Below are positions 8,510 to 17,675 of a DNA stretch of 64,000 nt, in pieces. The stretch covers positions 1,054,001 through 1,118,000 of the forward strand of contig NZ_CP036262.1 of NCBI RefSeq assembly GCF_007741495.1, in the 5' to 3' direction. Positions within the stretch are counted from its first letter, which is position 1; each line of letters starts with the position of its first letter. This stretch comes from Roseimaritima multifibrata. GTDB taxonomy: Bacteria; Planctomycetota; Planctomycetia; Pirellulales; Pirellulaceae. A model generated the notes under the pieces. The model was not told where the DNA came from. It saw only the letters and a program-made list of their open reading frames with translations, and ran no database searches. The position numbers were made by a program, and so were the translations under genes.

Positions 8510-10705
8510 TTAGTCGGCGAATAGTTCTTGGCCGCTTGATTCGGATTCCATAAGCGCCGTTTTGACGACGGTTCGAACTTGCCTTTCAGCGACTTCCTTT
8601 TGCAGTTTTGCAATCGCTTCGGCGACTGGCATCGACCCAAGGTCTCCGTCGATTCGGTCTCTTAGTGCCAGTTGACCCGATTCGGCTTCTTTGGGACCGA
8701 CGACTGCCATGTACGGCGTCAGTTCCAGTTGAGCGTCTCGGATCTTCGCTTGGACTTTGCTGTTGCGAAGGTCGGTGGTGGCTCGTAGTCCCGCGTCGGT
8801 CAACTGTTTGGTAAGCGCGACGGCGTAGTCGGTCGTTTTTTCCGAAAGGGGCAAAACGCGAATCTGCTCGGGGGCCAACCAGAGTGGGAAAGCACCGGCG
8901 AAATGTTCGATCAACATTCCGACAAAGCGTTCCAACGATCCAAATGGAGCTCGATGGATCATGACCGGACGATGGCCGACGTTATCCGCTCCGGCGTATT
9001 CCAACTTGAAACGCTCGGGCAGGTTGTAATCCAGTTGCACGGTGCCCAGTTGCCATGAGCGGCCGATACAATCGCGGACCATAAAGTCAGCCTTGGGACC
9101 ATAAAACGCGGCCTCGCCTGGTTGTTCACCAAAATCGAGCCCCGAATCATTGAGGACTCCGCGAAGAGCCCCTTCGGCGTGATCCCAGTTTTCTTCAGTG
9201 CCGACGTATTTATCGCTATCGGGGTCTCGCAGCGAAAGTTGAACTCGATAGTCAGCCAGACCGACCGCTTCGAGAACAAACTTGGTCAGTTCAATCGTCG
9301 CTCGGAATTCTTCTTCGACTTGATCGGCGGTGCAGAAGATATGGGCATCATCCTGCGTCAGGCCGCGGACGCGAAGCATTCCGTTCAGTTCCCCGGTCTG
9401 CTCGTGGCGATAGACTGAACCGAATTCGAACAGTCGCAGCGGCAACTGGCGATAGGATCGCGGCTGAGCCTTAAAAATATGGCAATGATGCGGGCAGTTC
9501 ATCGGTTTCACGAGGTACCGCTCATTGGTCGCTTGCCACTGCTGCAAGATATCTCGCTTCGATTCGACTCGAGCACTCGTGGTGTAATCGGGAAGGCTGA
9601 CGCCAAGCACTTCGGCGGCGGCCATCAATTTGTCTTCGCCGTCGGCGTCGATGGTGCCAGCTTCTAGCCGTTGGCTCCAAGCATCCACGAGGGCTCCGGC
9701 TTCGGCACCGAACAACGGTGGAAACTGGCTCTCGCGATAATAGGGGAAGTGCCCACTGGTTTCGTACAATTCGACACGGCCCAGGTGAGGACTGTAGACC
9801 GGGTCGTAGCCGCGGCCGAGCAATTCCTTTCGAAGGAAGTCTTCCAGGATGGATCGCACGCGGGCTCCGCGAGGCAGCCATAAACACAGGCCGGGGCCGA
9901 CTTCGGGATTGAACGCGAACAGTCCATGCTTTTTGCCCAGCACGCGATGGTCGCGGCGGCGGGCTTCTTCTAGCAATTCGAGATAGGCCTTCAGATCTTT
10001 TTTGTCAAAGAAAGCCGTTCCGTACAGGCGTTGAAGTTGCCGGCCTTTGGCATCCCCTTTCCAGTAGGCGCCCGCCACGCTTAGTAGTTTGATCGCTTTG
10101 ATCGTGCCAGCGTGCGGGATATGGGGGCCGCGGCAGAGGTCAACGAATTCGCCCTGGCGGTAGAAACTGACCTGTTCCTGGTCTCCAAGACCCGTTTGGA
10201 TATGCTCGACCTTTAGGTCTTGGCCCATTTCGTCACACAGTTGGACCGCTTTGTCACGATCCAAACTGAAACGTTCAAACGGTTCCTTTGCCTTGATGAT
10301 CTTGGTCATTTCGGCTTCGATCTTAGGAAAGTCTTCTTCGCTGATTTTTTCCGGCAGATCAAAGTCGTAATAGAAACCGCCGTCGGTGGTCGGTCCGAAA
10401 GCGAGCGAGACGCCCTTGTAGACCCGCATGACAGCGCGGGCCATGACATGGGCTGCGGAGTGTCGCAGCACGGCCAGTGCGTCGGCGTCGTGGCGGGTCA
10501 GCAGTTTAAGCTTGACCGTATCGGAGTCTGGCGACTTCAATTCTTCGAAGGTGCGGACGGCATCCACGATCTTGTCGTCGATCACCGCGGCGACGACACC
10601 CCTTGCCAGTCCCTCGCTGATTCCCTTCGCCACGTCCATGGGCGTCGCTGAAGCGGGCTGAGTTTGAATAGAACCGTCGGGTAACTGAACCGAAATATCC
10701 GCCAT
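8510..10705 (-). CDS. thrS: Threonyl-tRNA synthetase
   Basis: 731 aa, longer than the usual ~640. N-terminal TGS domain (residues 1-65), then the editing domain with RHSAAHVMA (His82, His86) and [10 protein letters not shown] (Cys191, His195). The class II catalytic core has [13 protein letters not shown] (Cys404, zinc ligand), [13 protein letters not shown] and [12 protein letters not shown], and a C-terminal anticodon-binding domain. Between FPPLF (~332) and RYLVKPMNC (~396) is an insertion of about 60 residues at a point where E. coli ThrRS continues almost directly. The motif is CPHH rather than the common CPGH. No T-box-like leader was seen upstream. Charges tRNA-Thr in the cytosol. Confidence 0.96.
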   Translation of the reverse strand: MADISVQLPDGSIQTQPASATPMDVAKGISEGLARGVVAAVIDDKIVDAVRTFEELKSPDSDTVKLKLLTRHDADALAVLRHSAAHVMARAVMRVYKGVSLAFGPTTDGGFYYDFDLPEKISEEDFPKIEAEMTKIIKAKEPFERFSLDRDKAVQLCDEMGQDLKVEHIQTGLGDQEQVSFYRQGEFVDLCRGPHIPHAGTIKAIKLLSVAGAYWKGDAKGRQLQRLYGTAFFDKKDLKAYLELLEEARRRDHRVLGKKHGLFAFNPEVGPGLCLWLPRGARVRSILEDFLRKELLGRGYDPVYSPHLGRVELYETSGHFPYYRESQFPPLFGAEAGALVDAWSQRLEAGTIDADGEDKLMAAAEVLGVSLPDYTTSARVESKRDILQQWQATNERYLVKPMNCPHHCHIFKAQPRSYRQLPLRLFEFGSVYRHEQTGELNGMLRVRGLTQDDAHIFCTADQVEEEFRATIELTKFVLEAVGLADYRVQLSLRDPDSDKYVGTEENWDHAEGALRGVLNDSGLDFGEQPGEAAFYGPKADFMVRDCIGRSWQLGTVQLDYNLPERFKLEYAGADNVGHRPVMIHRAPFGSLERFVGMLIEHFAGAFPLWLAPEQIRVLPLSEKTTDYAVALTKQLTDAGLRATTDLRNSKVQAKIRDAQLELTPYMAVVGPKEAESGQLALRDRIDGDLGSMPVAEAIAKLQKEVAERQVRTVVKTALMESESSGQELFAD

Positions 10706-10815
10706 CGCTGCCGTCCTTCGAAATCAAAGAGGAAAGGAACCCCGTTACAAAAGGAGTTCTACACATCGTAGGATGGCAACCGCCGGGGGGCTCCGTCAAG
10801 CGGTCGCAATAAAGA

Positions 10816-12045
10816 CTACTTTTTTTGTCCGACTGGCCAGAACTTCTGCCAGACGCCTTTGGTCCCTTCTTCGCCCTTGGCGTCGGCGTCAGCCGCATCG
10901 GGAGAAGCGGTCGATTCACCAACTAAATTATGAACCAAATCGCGCACAGCCTGGGTGATACCAGCTTTAGGGGCTTGGGTTATCAAAGGGACGCCGTTGT
11001 TGCGAACTTCGACCATTGTTCGGTAGTCGTTGGGCAATTGAGCGAACACGTCCCGTCCCATCGTCTCTTTGGCCTTTTTGAGGCTGATCCCACCGGTATC
11101 CAGTCCCGCTCGATTGACGACGATTTTTGTCTTCTCTTTAAGATTGTTCGTTTCTTCAAAGCTCATCATCAGGCGAACCACGTTCCGCAAGCAGGGAAGG
11201 TCCAGCTGGGTCACCAGGATCGCGTGATCGGCCTCTTCTAAAATCGTCATGTCTAACGACGAGTAGCTTTTCGAAAGGTCAAAAATCAGATGCGTAAACG
11301 AAGCTTTCAAGAGCCCGAGGACTTTGCGAAGGCTTTCCGCATTGATGACCGCCGCGTCCTTCAATTCAACCGGACGGGGCAGTAGGTAAAGCCCCGAGCT
11401 ATGTTTGGTCAACGAACGCTTGAGCAACTGGATGTCCAGTCGCGAAATGTTTTGTGCAACGTCCGCCAGGGTATAGTCTGGAATCGCATCCAGAAAAACA
11501 TCCGCATCGCCAAGTGCCATGTCCAGGTCGACCAAGGCGACACTCGTGCCGGGCTGGGTCGCCAGCACACAGGCCATGTTGACCGCCAAGCTGGTGCTGC
11601 CAACTCCGCCGGTTGCCCCGGCGATGGCAATCACTTCACAGGATCGCGTCTTGCCATCGGATTCTCCGAATCGCTGTCGTCCCACGCGTCCCAAAGCGCT
11701 GACCAGGTCCTCGGCGTTGATCGGAAGGGTGATGAATTCACGAGCTCCCGCCCGCATGGTTTTTAGGATCAAGTGCCCGTCGGTGCTCGAACTAGCCGCA
11801 AGCAATGCACAGTCAGGGTGCGATGCCGACAGCTCCGCAATCAACTCAATCCCTTTTTCGCTGCTGGTATCCAACGCTACGACACCCACGTCCGGAGTCG
11901 TTTGTTCGACAACATCCGCGAAAAATTCGTAGCGTGAACATTCCGCTTCTAGCCAAACGGTATCCATCCCCAATAACAGTGACTTTAACGATTCGCGAGA
12001 TCCATCATCTGGATCGACGATCGCTAGTCTTAGTACATTACTCAT
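10816..12045 (-). CDS. cpaE: Tad pilus assembly ATPase-like localisation factor (CpaE/TadZ)
   Basis: 409 aa. Residues 1-125 resemble a receiver-like domain (LAIVDPDDGSRESLKSLL) without an obvious phosphorylation triad; residues ~135-370 form a MinD/ParA-like ATPase domain. The P-loop region reads AGATGGVGSTSLAVN (143-155): the usual lysine before the Thr/Ser pair is missing, as known for atypical Walker motifs in TadZ. The switch region VALVDLDMALGDADVFLD is present. TadZ proteins position the Tad secretion machine at the pole. The C-terminus (380-409) is acidic and low-complexity. It follows cpaC by 42 nt on the same strand and is the last pilus gene before thrS. Confidence 0.87.
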   Translation of the reverse strand: MSNVLRLAIVDPDDGSRESLKSLLLGMDTVWLEAECSRYEFFADVVEQTTPDVGVVALDTSSEKGIELIAELSASHPDCALLAASSSTDGHLILKTMRAGAREFITLPINAEDLVSALGRVGRQRFGESDGKTRSCEVIAIAGATGGVGSTSLAVNMACVLATQPGTSVALVDLDMALGDADVFLDAIPDYTLADVAQNISRLDIQLLKRSLTKHSSGLYLLPRPVELKDAAVINAESLRKVLGLLKASFTHLIFDLSKSYSSLDMTILEEADHAILVTQLDLPCLRNVVRLMMSFEETNNLKEKTKIVVNRAGLDTGGISLKKAKETMGRDVFAQLPNDYRTMVEVRNNGVPLITQAPKAGITQAVRDLVHNLVGESTASPDAADADAKGEEGTKGVWQKFWPVGQKK

Positions 12046-12087
12046 CGAAGGGCGTCCGAATTTTTTGAAGTGGAAGGAACCCGAGCC

Positions 12088-13632
12088 TTATTCGGCTGGA
12101 GCGAGGACCGTGACACCAGGTGCAACCTCGGTGCCTTCGGCTTGTGGGATCACGGCGTCTGCCGGAATCCCGTCAGAGTAAAGCCCTGCACTCGTGCATT
12201 CCGTGCACTGCCCACAGTTTCCACAACCTCCACGGTACACGGGGACTTCGATGTGCCCCTTAAGATAAAGTTCATTATCTGTAGGCGACATTGAATTGAG
12301 TCCTGGTCCGCCGCGAGGAACTTCGTGTGGATCCATGGCCCCTACAAATTCTGGGGTCACCAGGATCAGTAGCTCAATTTCGTTTGTTGTTTCCGTGACC
12401 CGGCGGAAGGCAGCTCCGAAGTATGGCAGTTCGCCAAGGAAGGGGATCGCTGACGTGCTCGCTTCGGTTCGGCTTTGTAATAAACCTGCAATGGCGAACG
12501 TCTGACCCGCATCCATTTCGACAGCCGTTTCAACGTATCGGCTTCGGAAACCGGGGACCGAAGTCCCGTCAATCGTCAATCCTCGTGATGGATCGGGCTC
12601 GCTCACTTCGGGGCGAACTTCCAATCGAATTCGGCCGGGGCCGACGACAAATGGTAGGAAGTCGACCGAGGTTCCGAATTCTTCATAGTTGACCGTGACC
12701 CCTTGTTGAGAAGGAATCAGGTAAGGCACTTTACCACCAACAATGAATCGTGCGGGGCGACCGTGAGTCGCGACGACCGTTGGTTCTGCCAGGACTTTGA
12801 TCAAATCGTTTTGACGCAGTGCCTTGATAAGGGCTTCGAAGTTGTAGCTTCCCAGCGTGAACGCAGCACGAGCGTTCCCCTGCAAAGCCACCGGCGATAG
12901 CGCCCCCGAGGTCGGGCTTGCCGCTGCATTGACCAATCCACCAGGAGCGGAGACCACACCGTCAATCCCACCGGGGTTGTGCAATCCCCAGTCGATGCCG
13001 AAGTCGCGAAGTTTGGTGCGAGACACTTCCATGATTTTGGTATGCAGCAGGACCTGCTGGACGCCGACGACACGGATATTGTTGACCACGTTCGGGTAGT
13101 ACTGTTCGACAATCGCAACCGCTCGGTCGACATCGTCGACATTGGTCACGGTACCGGAGACAATCGCACTTTGATTGATCGGCGTCACGCGAAGCGAAGC
13201 CATTGGCAATTGTGAGCCAAGGATTCCTTCGACTTCACGAGCGTCTGCAAGGACGACAATGTCGACCGTATACAGTTGGTCATCCGCATCCCAGAGATTC
13301 AACTGGGTGGTTCCGGGAGTTTTCCCGTGGACCTGAATTTGATTTTGCGAAACCGGGGTCGCTCCCAAGATCTGTTCATTATGAACTTGGAATCGAGGGA
13401 CCCGTTTATCGAGGGTCAAGATGCGACTGCTTTTAACAATCATCTCCAGCCGTTCAACGGGCTGTGTGACGTTGTAGTTCACACTCGCACTGGTCGAGGC
13501 CAACATTGAATCACCGGCTCGTCCGCTTTCTGCAGACAAACCCTGGGCGTGCCCGGACTGCGGGCTCCCTGTGGTGCCAGCAACCAGCAACAAGCAAGCG
13601 ACCGCGTGGGCCGCGAAGCGTTTTTTGATCAT
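12088..13632 (-). CDS. cpaC: Tad pilus outer-membrane secretin (CpaC/RcpA) with Cys-rich tail
   Basis: 514 aa. A hydrophobic signal peptide covers residues 1-30. A pilus-specific N-terminal domain follows (SRILTLDKRVPRF, TPGTTQLNLWD), then a BON-like segment (ILGSQLPMASLRVTP, DVDRAVAIVEQYYP) and the secretin domain (VLLHTKIMEVSRTKLRDFGIDW, ALIKALRQNDLIKVLAEPTVV, GRPARFIVGGKVPYLIP, ELLILVTPEFVGAMDP). The ATG at 13632 is preferred over 13656 because AAGGAAG precedes it at normal spacing and the signal peptide starts there. The C-terminal ~70 residues hold four Cys spaced C-x2-C-x2-C-x2-C (GGCGNCGQCTECTS), which I do not know from secretins of this family. It forms the outer-membrane pilus channel. 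Confidence 0.9.
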   Translation of the reverse strand: MIKKRFAAHAVACLLLVAGTTGSPQSGHAQGLSAESGRAGDSMLASTSASVNYNVTQPVERLEMIVKSSRILTLDKRVPRFQVHNEQILGATPVSQNQIQVHGKTPGTTQLNLWDADDQLYTVDIVVLADAREVEGILGSQLPMASLRVTPINQSAIVSGTVTNVDDVDRAVAIVEQYYPNVVNNIRVVGVQQVLLHTKIMEVSRTKLRDFGIDWGLHNPGGIDGVVSAPGGLVNAAASPTSGALSPVALQGNARAAFTLGSYNFEALIKALRQNDLIKVLAEPTVVATHGRPARFIVGGKVPYLIPSQQGVTVNYEEFGTSVDFLPFVVGPGRIRLEVRPEVSEPDPSRGLTIDGTSVPGFRSRYVETAVEMDAGQTFAIAGLLQSRTEASTSAIPFLGELPYFGAAFRRVTETTNEIELLILVTPEFVGAMDPHEVPRGGPGLNSMSPTDNELYLKGHIEVPVYRGGCGNCGQCTECTSAGLYSDGIPADAVIPQAEGTEVAPGVTVLAPAE

Positions 13633-13740
13633 GCTATCGCTTCCTTGCTCGACCAATTAATCGGATCCTTCCGAAAAGCCTAATCATTCGAATGAGTGCG
13701 TCGGCAGTGGTCAGTGCGAAGTGTTAAAGGGACAAAACTA

Positions 13741-14841
13741 TTAGCGGACTCGGTTAAGCGCTCGGATCGGGCGCTGATTGTTTCCGGGTTGCGGTTCTTC
13801 TTCAAAAAATGGGCTACCCGAACCGTTTAGGTAACTGTAGTCGTCTGGGCCGGTGCTGGTATTGGCACCGGTGCCAGTGCCAGTGCCAGCACCTGGCATT
13901 GTATTGGCTTGGGCAGGAGGCGAAATCAATCCCGTTGTAGGGGAAGTTTCCGTGTCGGCGTCCGAAGACTGAACAACCACCCAAATACCGTTTTGCATTT
14001 CGTAGACCGTCATCATCCCGCCCGACATCTTGGTCATCCGGAGGGCTTGTTCGGTGTTTTCTGGAGCCGGAGCGGCTGGTGCGACGGCGGCAGTCGGTTG
14101 ACTGATCTCCGCCTCACGCTTGCCGTAATCGGCGATCCATTTCAGGAATTCTTGTCCTGCGACGTCCGAGCCGTCGGAGGTTTCTCGATTGTCATACTCG
14201 TCGGGATGACTGAGGGACAAGCGAATGCGTCCGAGTTCGTTGGCGTACGTCCAGGCCTCTTCGTCTCGTTTATGAATCAGCAGTGAAACCGAACGAGCCG
14301 GCGTGCTAATCGCTTCGCCTTCGGTTCGCGTTTTACGGCCGTCCACCGCATAGACGCGGATTCCCGTCAGTACTTTTTGTGTCATCGTTTGCGGGATGAC
14401 TTCTCCTTTTTTGAAGAAGCCCATCACGTTGACGCGGTCGCCTGGCTCGATCAGCGTCGCCATGCTGGTCGCGGGATCCGTTTGCAGGGATACCACGCTA
14501 TAGTCGCGAGGAATATCGCGGCGAGTGTTACCAGCGGTTTCGCTGATCTTGCGACTGATCAATGGTTCGCCCGCATACAATCGTTGGTTCGTAAATTTAC
14601 CTTCGATCTGCTCAAGCTTTTGCATCGATCCTTCAGGGATACGATCAAGCGGCCATGCTTCTAGGCGGACGTTCTCTGCAGTGAACTGCTCACCGATCTC
14701 GATATCCTGAACGGTTACAAAGATCTCGGCAGTCTGTTGCTTTTCAACGCCACCCTGGGCATGCATCCACTTGCTGGTGCCGACTGCGGCAATGGTGCCA
14801 CAGATGCCGGCGACGGCGAGAAGAAGGGATTTGCTACGCAT
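13741..14841 (-). CDS. cpaB: Flp pilus assembly protein CpaB/RcpC
   Basis: 366 aa. N-terminal membrane segment (SLLLAVAGICGTIAAVG), then an SAF domain (FVTVQDIEIGEQFTAENVRL, YAGEPLISRKIS) and the RcpC/CpaB domain (VSLQTDPATSMATLIEPGDR, VNVMGFF, SVSLLIHKRDEEAW). The C-terminal ~110 residues are Pro/Gly/Thr-rich, with a repeated Gly-Thr stretch near 325, probably disordered and periplasmic. CpaB works with the secretin in the periplasm during pilus assembly. It lies between cpaA and cpaC on the same strand, 108 nt from cpaC. Confidence 0.88.
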   Translation of the reverse strand: MRSKSLLLAVAGICGTIAAVGTSKWMHAQGGVEKQQTAEIFVTVQDIEIGEQFTAENVRLEAWPLDRIPEGSMQKLEQIEGKFTNQRLYAGEPLISRKISETAGNTRRDIPRDYSVVSLQTDPATSMATLIEPGDRVNVMGFFKKGEVIPQTMTQKVLTGIRVYAVDGRKTRTEGEAISTPARSVSLLIHKRDEEAWTYANELGRIRLSLSHPDEYDNRETSDGSDVAGQEFLKWIADYGKREAEISQPTAAVAPAAPAPENTEQALRMTKMSGGMMTVYEMQNGIWVVVQSSDADTETSPTTGLISPPAQANTMPGAGTGTGTGANTSTGPDDYSYLNGSGSPFFEEEPQPGNNQRPIRALNRVR

Positions 14842-15004
14842 GAGTGTGTGCCTCGGTGGGCGACCTAAGTTTTGGGTCGGAAGTAACGGACCTAGCGGTT
14901 GTCATCGGTGGAACAGTGGGATCGTCTGTAACAAAGGTTCTTTGGGATGACAGGGTTTAACATTGTCCCGTAGCTACCGTAGGCGGAATAAGTTAACTAT
15001 TCGT

Positions 15005-15562
15005 CTAGATCAGCATGCCGGCATAGGCGAAATACAAGATCGAACCGATGGCCATGGGGATCCCATAAGGAAGGAGAGTCATGGTTGGTTTTCTCTCTTT
15101 AGCGATCTCGAATAGTTTTTCTGGATCGCGAACGGTTTTCCATTCGTGAAGAATTTGGCGAGCCATGTAGTAGTGCTTCCGCCAATGTCCGCTCATTGCA
15201 ATCATTACGATCGCCATGATGGCTCCCACAAACGTGGTGACAACGAATGCCCACCAGACGGTCGAAACACCAACCCAGGCTCCCAGCCCAGCAAGTAGTT
15301 TCACGTCGCCACCGCCCATTCCACCGATAGCACGAACGACTAGCAACAGCGCCAAACCGACAGCGGTACCTGCAAGGCTCCATCCCAGTCCGGGAAGGCC
15401 TGCGTGGAGTAGTCCATGGGCCCATCCGCAAAGGATGAACGGGAAAGTCAACCAATTGGGGACTTTCAGGATCAGGCCATCGATAACCGCAGCAAAGATC
15501 ATCACGGCACTAACCAGCCAAATTGGCCAGTTTGCGGCGATGGAATCCAGAATCATTTCCAT
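15005..15562 (-). CDS. cpaA: Prepilin peptidase, A24 family (CpaA/TadV)
   Basis: 185 aa, about six membrane segments. Both catalytic aspartates of the A24 family are visible: AAVIDGLILKVPNWLT near residue 28 and GGMGGGDVKLLAG near residue 87. There is no N-terminal methylase domain, as usual in TadV/CpaA. It cleaves the leader of the Flp pilin encoded just upstream at 15931-16107. A cytoplasmic stretch of about 35 residues (WRKHYYMARQILHEW, DPEKLFEIAKERK) interrupts the membrane part. The 163 bp between this gene and cpaB show nothing I recognise. Confidence 0.9.
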   Translation of the reverse strand: MEMILDSIAANWPIWLVSAVMIFAAVIDGLILKVPNWLTFPFILCGWAHGLLHAGLPGLGWSLAGTAVGLALLLVVRAIGGMGGGDVKLLAGLGAWVGVSTVWWAFVVTTFVGAIMAIVMIAMSGHWRKHYYMARQILHEWKTVRDPEKLFEIAKERKPTMTLLPYGIPMAIGSILYFAYAGMLI

Positions 15563-15653
15563 TGTACAGTCCCCCGAGAGTGCATGGTTTTCGGGGTTTC
15601 AGTGCAAAATCCCGAAGGTTGGATTAGTGATTTGTGTTGTCGCAAAAAGCGAA

Positions 15654-15764
15654 CTAGCGCAGGCACGCAAGCCAGCTGAACATGGCCACGATCAACGTCG
15701 TCACGCAGCAGACGATCTGCCACGCTTGGGCAGCCGCTTCGGCAGGTAGCAACGGATAGTCCAT
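15654..15764 (-). CDS. 36-aa single-span membrane micro-ORF in the Tad locus
   Basis: This short frame starts MDYPLLPAEAAAQAWQ and ends in one hydrophobic span (IVCCVTTLIVAMFSWLACL). It lies between the Flp pilin and the prepilin peptidase on the same strand, with 91 bp to the peptidase. The ribosome site is weak, and there is no Gly-x4-Glu pilin processing signature, so it is not a second Flp pilin. It could be a small assembly factor or a chance frame; its position and clean amphipathic-then-membrane layout favour a real gene moderately. Confidence 0.4.
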   Translation of the reverse strand: MDYPLLPAEAAAQAWQIVCCVTTLIVAMFSWLACLR

Positions 15765-15930
15765 GTCAGGAAAATCGCTTTAAGGAAAGTATTGTGAGGT
15801 TGATGTTGGTATCGTTCCAAATCACGGAACTTGATGTTTCATCTTTAAAATCCCCTACACACGAAGTCGGTTCGCCTAGAGACGCCAACTTCGTGTGCTG
15901 GGGAAATTTTCAGCAAATATTGCGAACAGA

Positions 15931-16107
15931 CTATTTAGCCAGTTCGGTTGCAATTTTGTCGAATTTCGCATTTGCATTGGTACCGATAAGGCCAACGCTG
16001 CCCAAGCAGACAACGATGATCAAAGCCATCATGACGGCGTACTCAACTGCGGTTGGACCATCTTCGTCCTTCAGGAAATTCACAACTTTTTCAGCAAAAT
16101 TTTTCAT
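15931..16107 (-). CDS. flp: Flp-type major pilin
   Basis: 58 aa. The N-terminus MKNFAEKVVNFLKDEDG is the basic leader; TadV-type cleavage is expected after the Gly, giving mature PTAVEYAVMMALIIVVCLG with the conserved Glu-Tyr pair and hydrophobic Flp motif. The tail (ANAKFDKIATELAK) is short, as in Flp pilins. A strong GAGGAG ribosome site lies ~10 nt upstream. It is the first and probably the most expressed gene of the minus-strand tad cluster (flp, micro-ORF, cpaA, cpaB, cpaC, cpaE). It polymerises into the adhesive Tad pilus. Confidence 0.93.
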   Translation of the reverse strand: MKNFAEKVVNFLKDEDGPTAVEYAVMMALIIVVCLGSVGLIGTNANAKFDKIATELAK

Positions 16108-16705
16108 AACCTAGTACTCCTCGCGAGTGAGTTAATGACGGCAATAAAGTTAGTGCCGCCACAACAACAAACAAATTAGCCAGGCAACGAAAGTCACCTA
16201 GCAAGTGCAGCCTCGTCTCCAGTCATTTACCTTGGTGACAGGGCGGCACGTCTTGCTTCGCATTCGCGGTAGCTAGACGAACCGTTCACTGCTGCCTTGG
16301 CAGCCCGGCGATCCAATTCCCGAAGAAATTGCACCCGCAGCTTTGCGCCCCGACCTTGCGATCGGTTTGCCTTTTTCAAGGAGGCAGAGGCCGACCGAAA
16401 CTTTTCAACGATTCAAAACTCGCAAGTCTCTTGTCGCAATCGGTCTCGGCAGCGGGTTGAACACCAACCCGCTCGCTCTCTGATGAAAAAGTACGACACG
16501 AATGGGGCAAGTCAAAAGAAACGGGTCAGGTTTGCTGTTTCCATTGCGATAAGTTGGAAGCGTGCGTTGAATTTGCCGATTAATCTGAATATCCCGCTCG
16601 TTTGCCAGTACGCGATCATGTCCCGCGTCCGGATGGGGATATAAGTCGCCCGGATGGGTGGTTTGCAGGCTTTTCGATAGCAAGGTATTTCTCGAACCTC
16701 ACCGT
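16108..16705. other. Divergent intergenic region between flp and a membrane protein gene
   Basis: About 600 bp. It must contain the flp promoter (minus strand) and the promoter of the divergent membrane protein. Apart from the flp ribosome site next to 16107 and a small hairpin near 16290-16305, I see no feature. The short open frames here lack protein-like composition and are not called. Confidence 0.5.
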
Positions 16706-17518
16706 ATGACTGCCCCGCTAGAAAACCGTCCCGCCGCACCTTGCGTTCAGCCTTCTCTCGGGAAGTGGACGGCGATTTGGCTGGGGATTGTCTTCCTCGC
16801 TCAGCTTGTGCTGCCTGATGCGGAATCGATTGACGCTCCCACAAACGTCTTCTGGTTGGCCGCGATGTGGAGCGGATTGTCGATTAGCGTCTGGGTGACG
16901 GTTCAAGGGAACGCGGTCAATTGGCGACATCTGGTTCTTTTGGCAGCGTTCGCTTGGCATGTCTACTGGATGACGGCAATCACCGGAGAACCTGTGTCGC
17001 GATACTTCCTGTCGATGGGAAGCTTGGTCCTGCTGCAATTCGCTTCCGCAACGGTCCTGGGGCTGACCGGTTGGCGTATTCCTGCGTTCGAATCGTCGAC
17101 TGAGCAACGCGATTCGCCGTCTTCGCTACGTCGACAGTTTGGAATCACAACGCTGCTGGTTTTGACTTTGTTGTCAGCGGCTTGGTTGTCCGCCAATAAG
17201 CAGTTCGGATCAGCGGAATGGCAAGATTACGGCGAGATCACCTTCCTCGTGATGACCATGATCCTCGTTAACTTTGCGATGCAAAGAGCCTTGTTGGGGA
17301 CGCCGCGCACCACGCCATGGTGGGATGCTTTGCTGCTGCTAGGCACCCTTCTCTCTTCGCTGCTAGGGATTGGAGCTTTTACATCCTGGGTCTACGAACC
17401 GCCCGAGCGGTCCACGGTTCAGATCGTGCTGGTGAACATCTTCTTGCTGTACGCCGGAGCCATCGCCGTGACCGCCTTCTGTGGTCGCGTCGATCGAAAC
17501 GTTCGTGAGCGGCAGTAA
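16706..17518 (+). CDS. Multi-pass membrane protein of unknown function
   Basis: 270 aa from ATG 16706 (MTAPLENRPAAP); a GTG at 16658 would add 16 residues with no extra features. About eight hydrophobic spans are visible, for example WTAIWLGIVFLAQLVL, LVLLAAFAWHVYWM, FGITTLLVLTLLSAAWL, ITFLVMTMILVNFAM and VLVNIFLLYAGAIAVTAF. No catalytic or transport motif is recognised. It is divergent from the flp operon, but nothing in the sequence links it to pili. The stop is followed by a small repeat element and the end of pyrD. Confidence 0.7.
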   Translation: MTAPLENRPAAPCVQPSLGKWTAIWLGIVFLAQLVLPDAESIDAPTNVFWLAAMWSGLSISVWVTVQGNAVNWRHLVLLAAFAWHVYWMTAITGEPVSRYFLSMGSLVLLQFASATVLGLTGWRIPAFESSTEQRDSPSSLRRQFGITTLLVLTLLSAAWLSANKQFGSAEWQDYGEITFLVMTMILVNFAMQRALLGTPRTTPWWDALLLLGTLLSSLLGIGAFTSWVYEPPERSTVQIVLVNIFLLYAGAIAVTAFCGRVDRNVRERQ

Positions 17519-17543
17519 CGAAGAACAAGCCACAAACCCACCC

Positions 17544-17640
17544 TGTTGCGTAAGCGAGGGACCGAAATAACTACGCAGCGGGTTGGGAGTTCGGCGGCCT
17601 GCGACCCTGTTCGCAACTTATTTATCGCACGTCCCGAGCG
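17544..17640. repeat. Small inverted-repeat element, family C, inverted copy
   Basis: The right end (CGCAACTTATTTATCGCACG then TCCCGAGCG) is the reverse complement of the left end of the family C elements near 41995 and 42267 with two mismatches. The inner part (GTTGCGTAAGCGAGGGAC, CGCAGCGGGTTGGGA) matches the core of the copy at 42267-42447. It lies between the stop codons of two convergent genes. Confidence 0.6.
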
Positions 17641-17675
17641 CAAGGGGACATTGGCTGCAGCAACGGCCTGGCAGG

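Noticed and set aside
10706-10815. T-box or attenuator upstream of thrS
   Set aside because: 110 bp only, without T-box consensus or a terminator hairpin that I can see.
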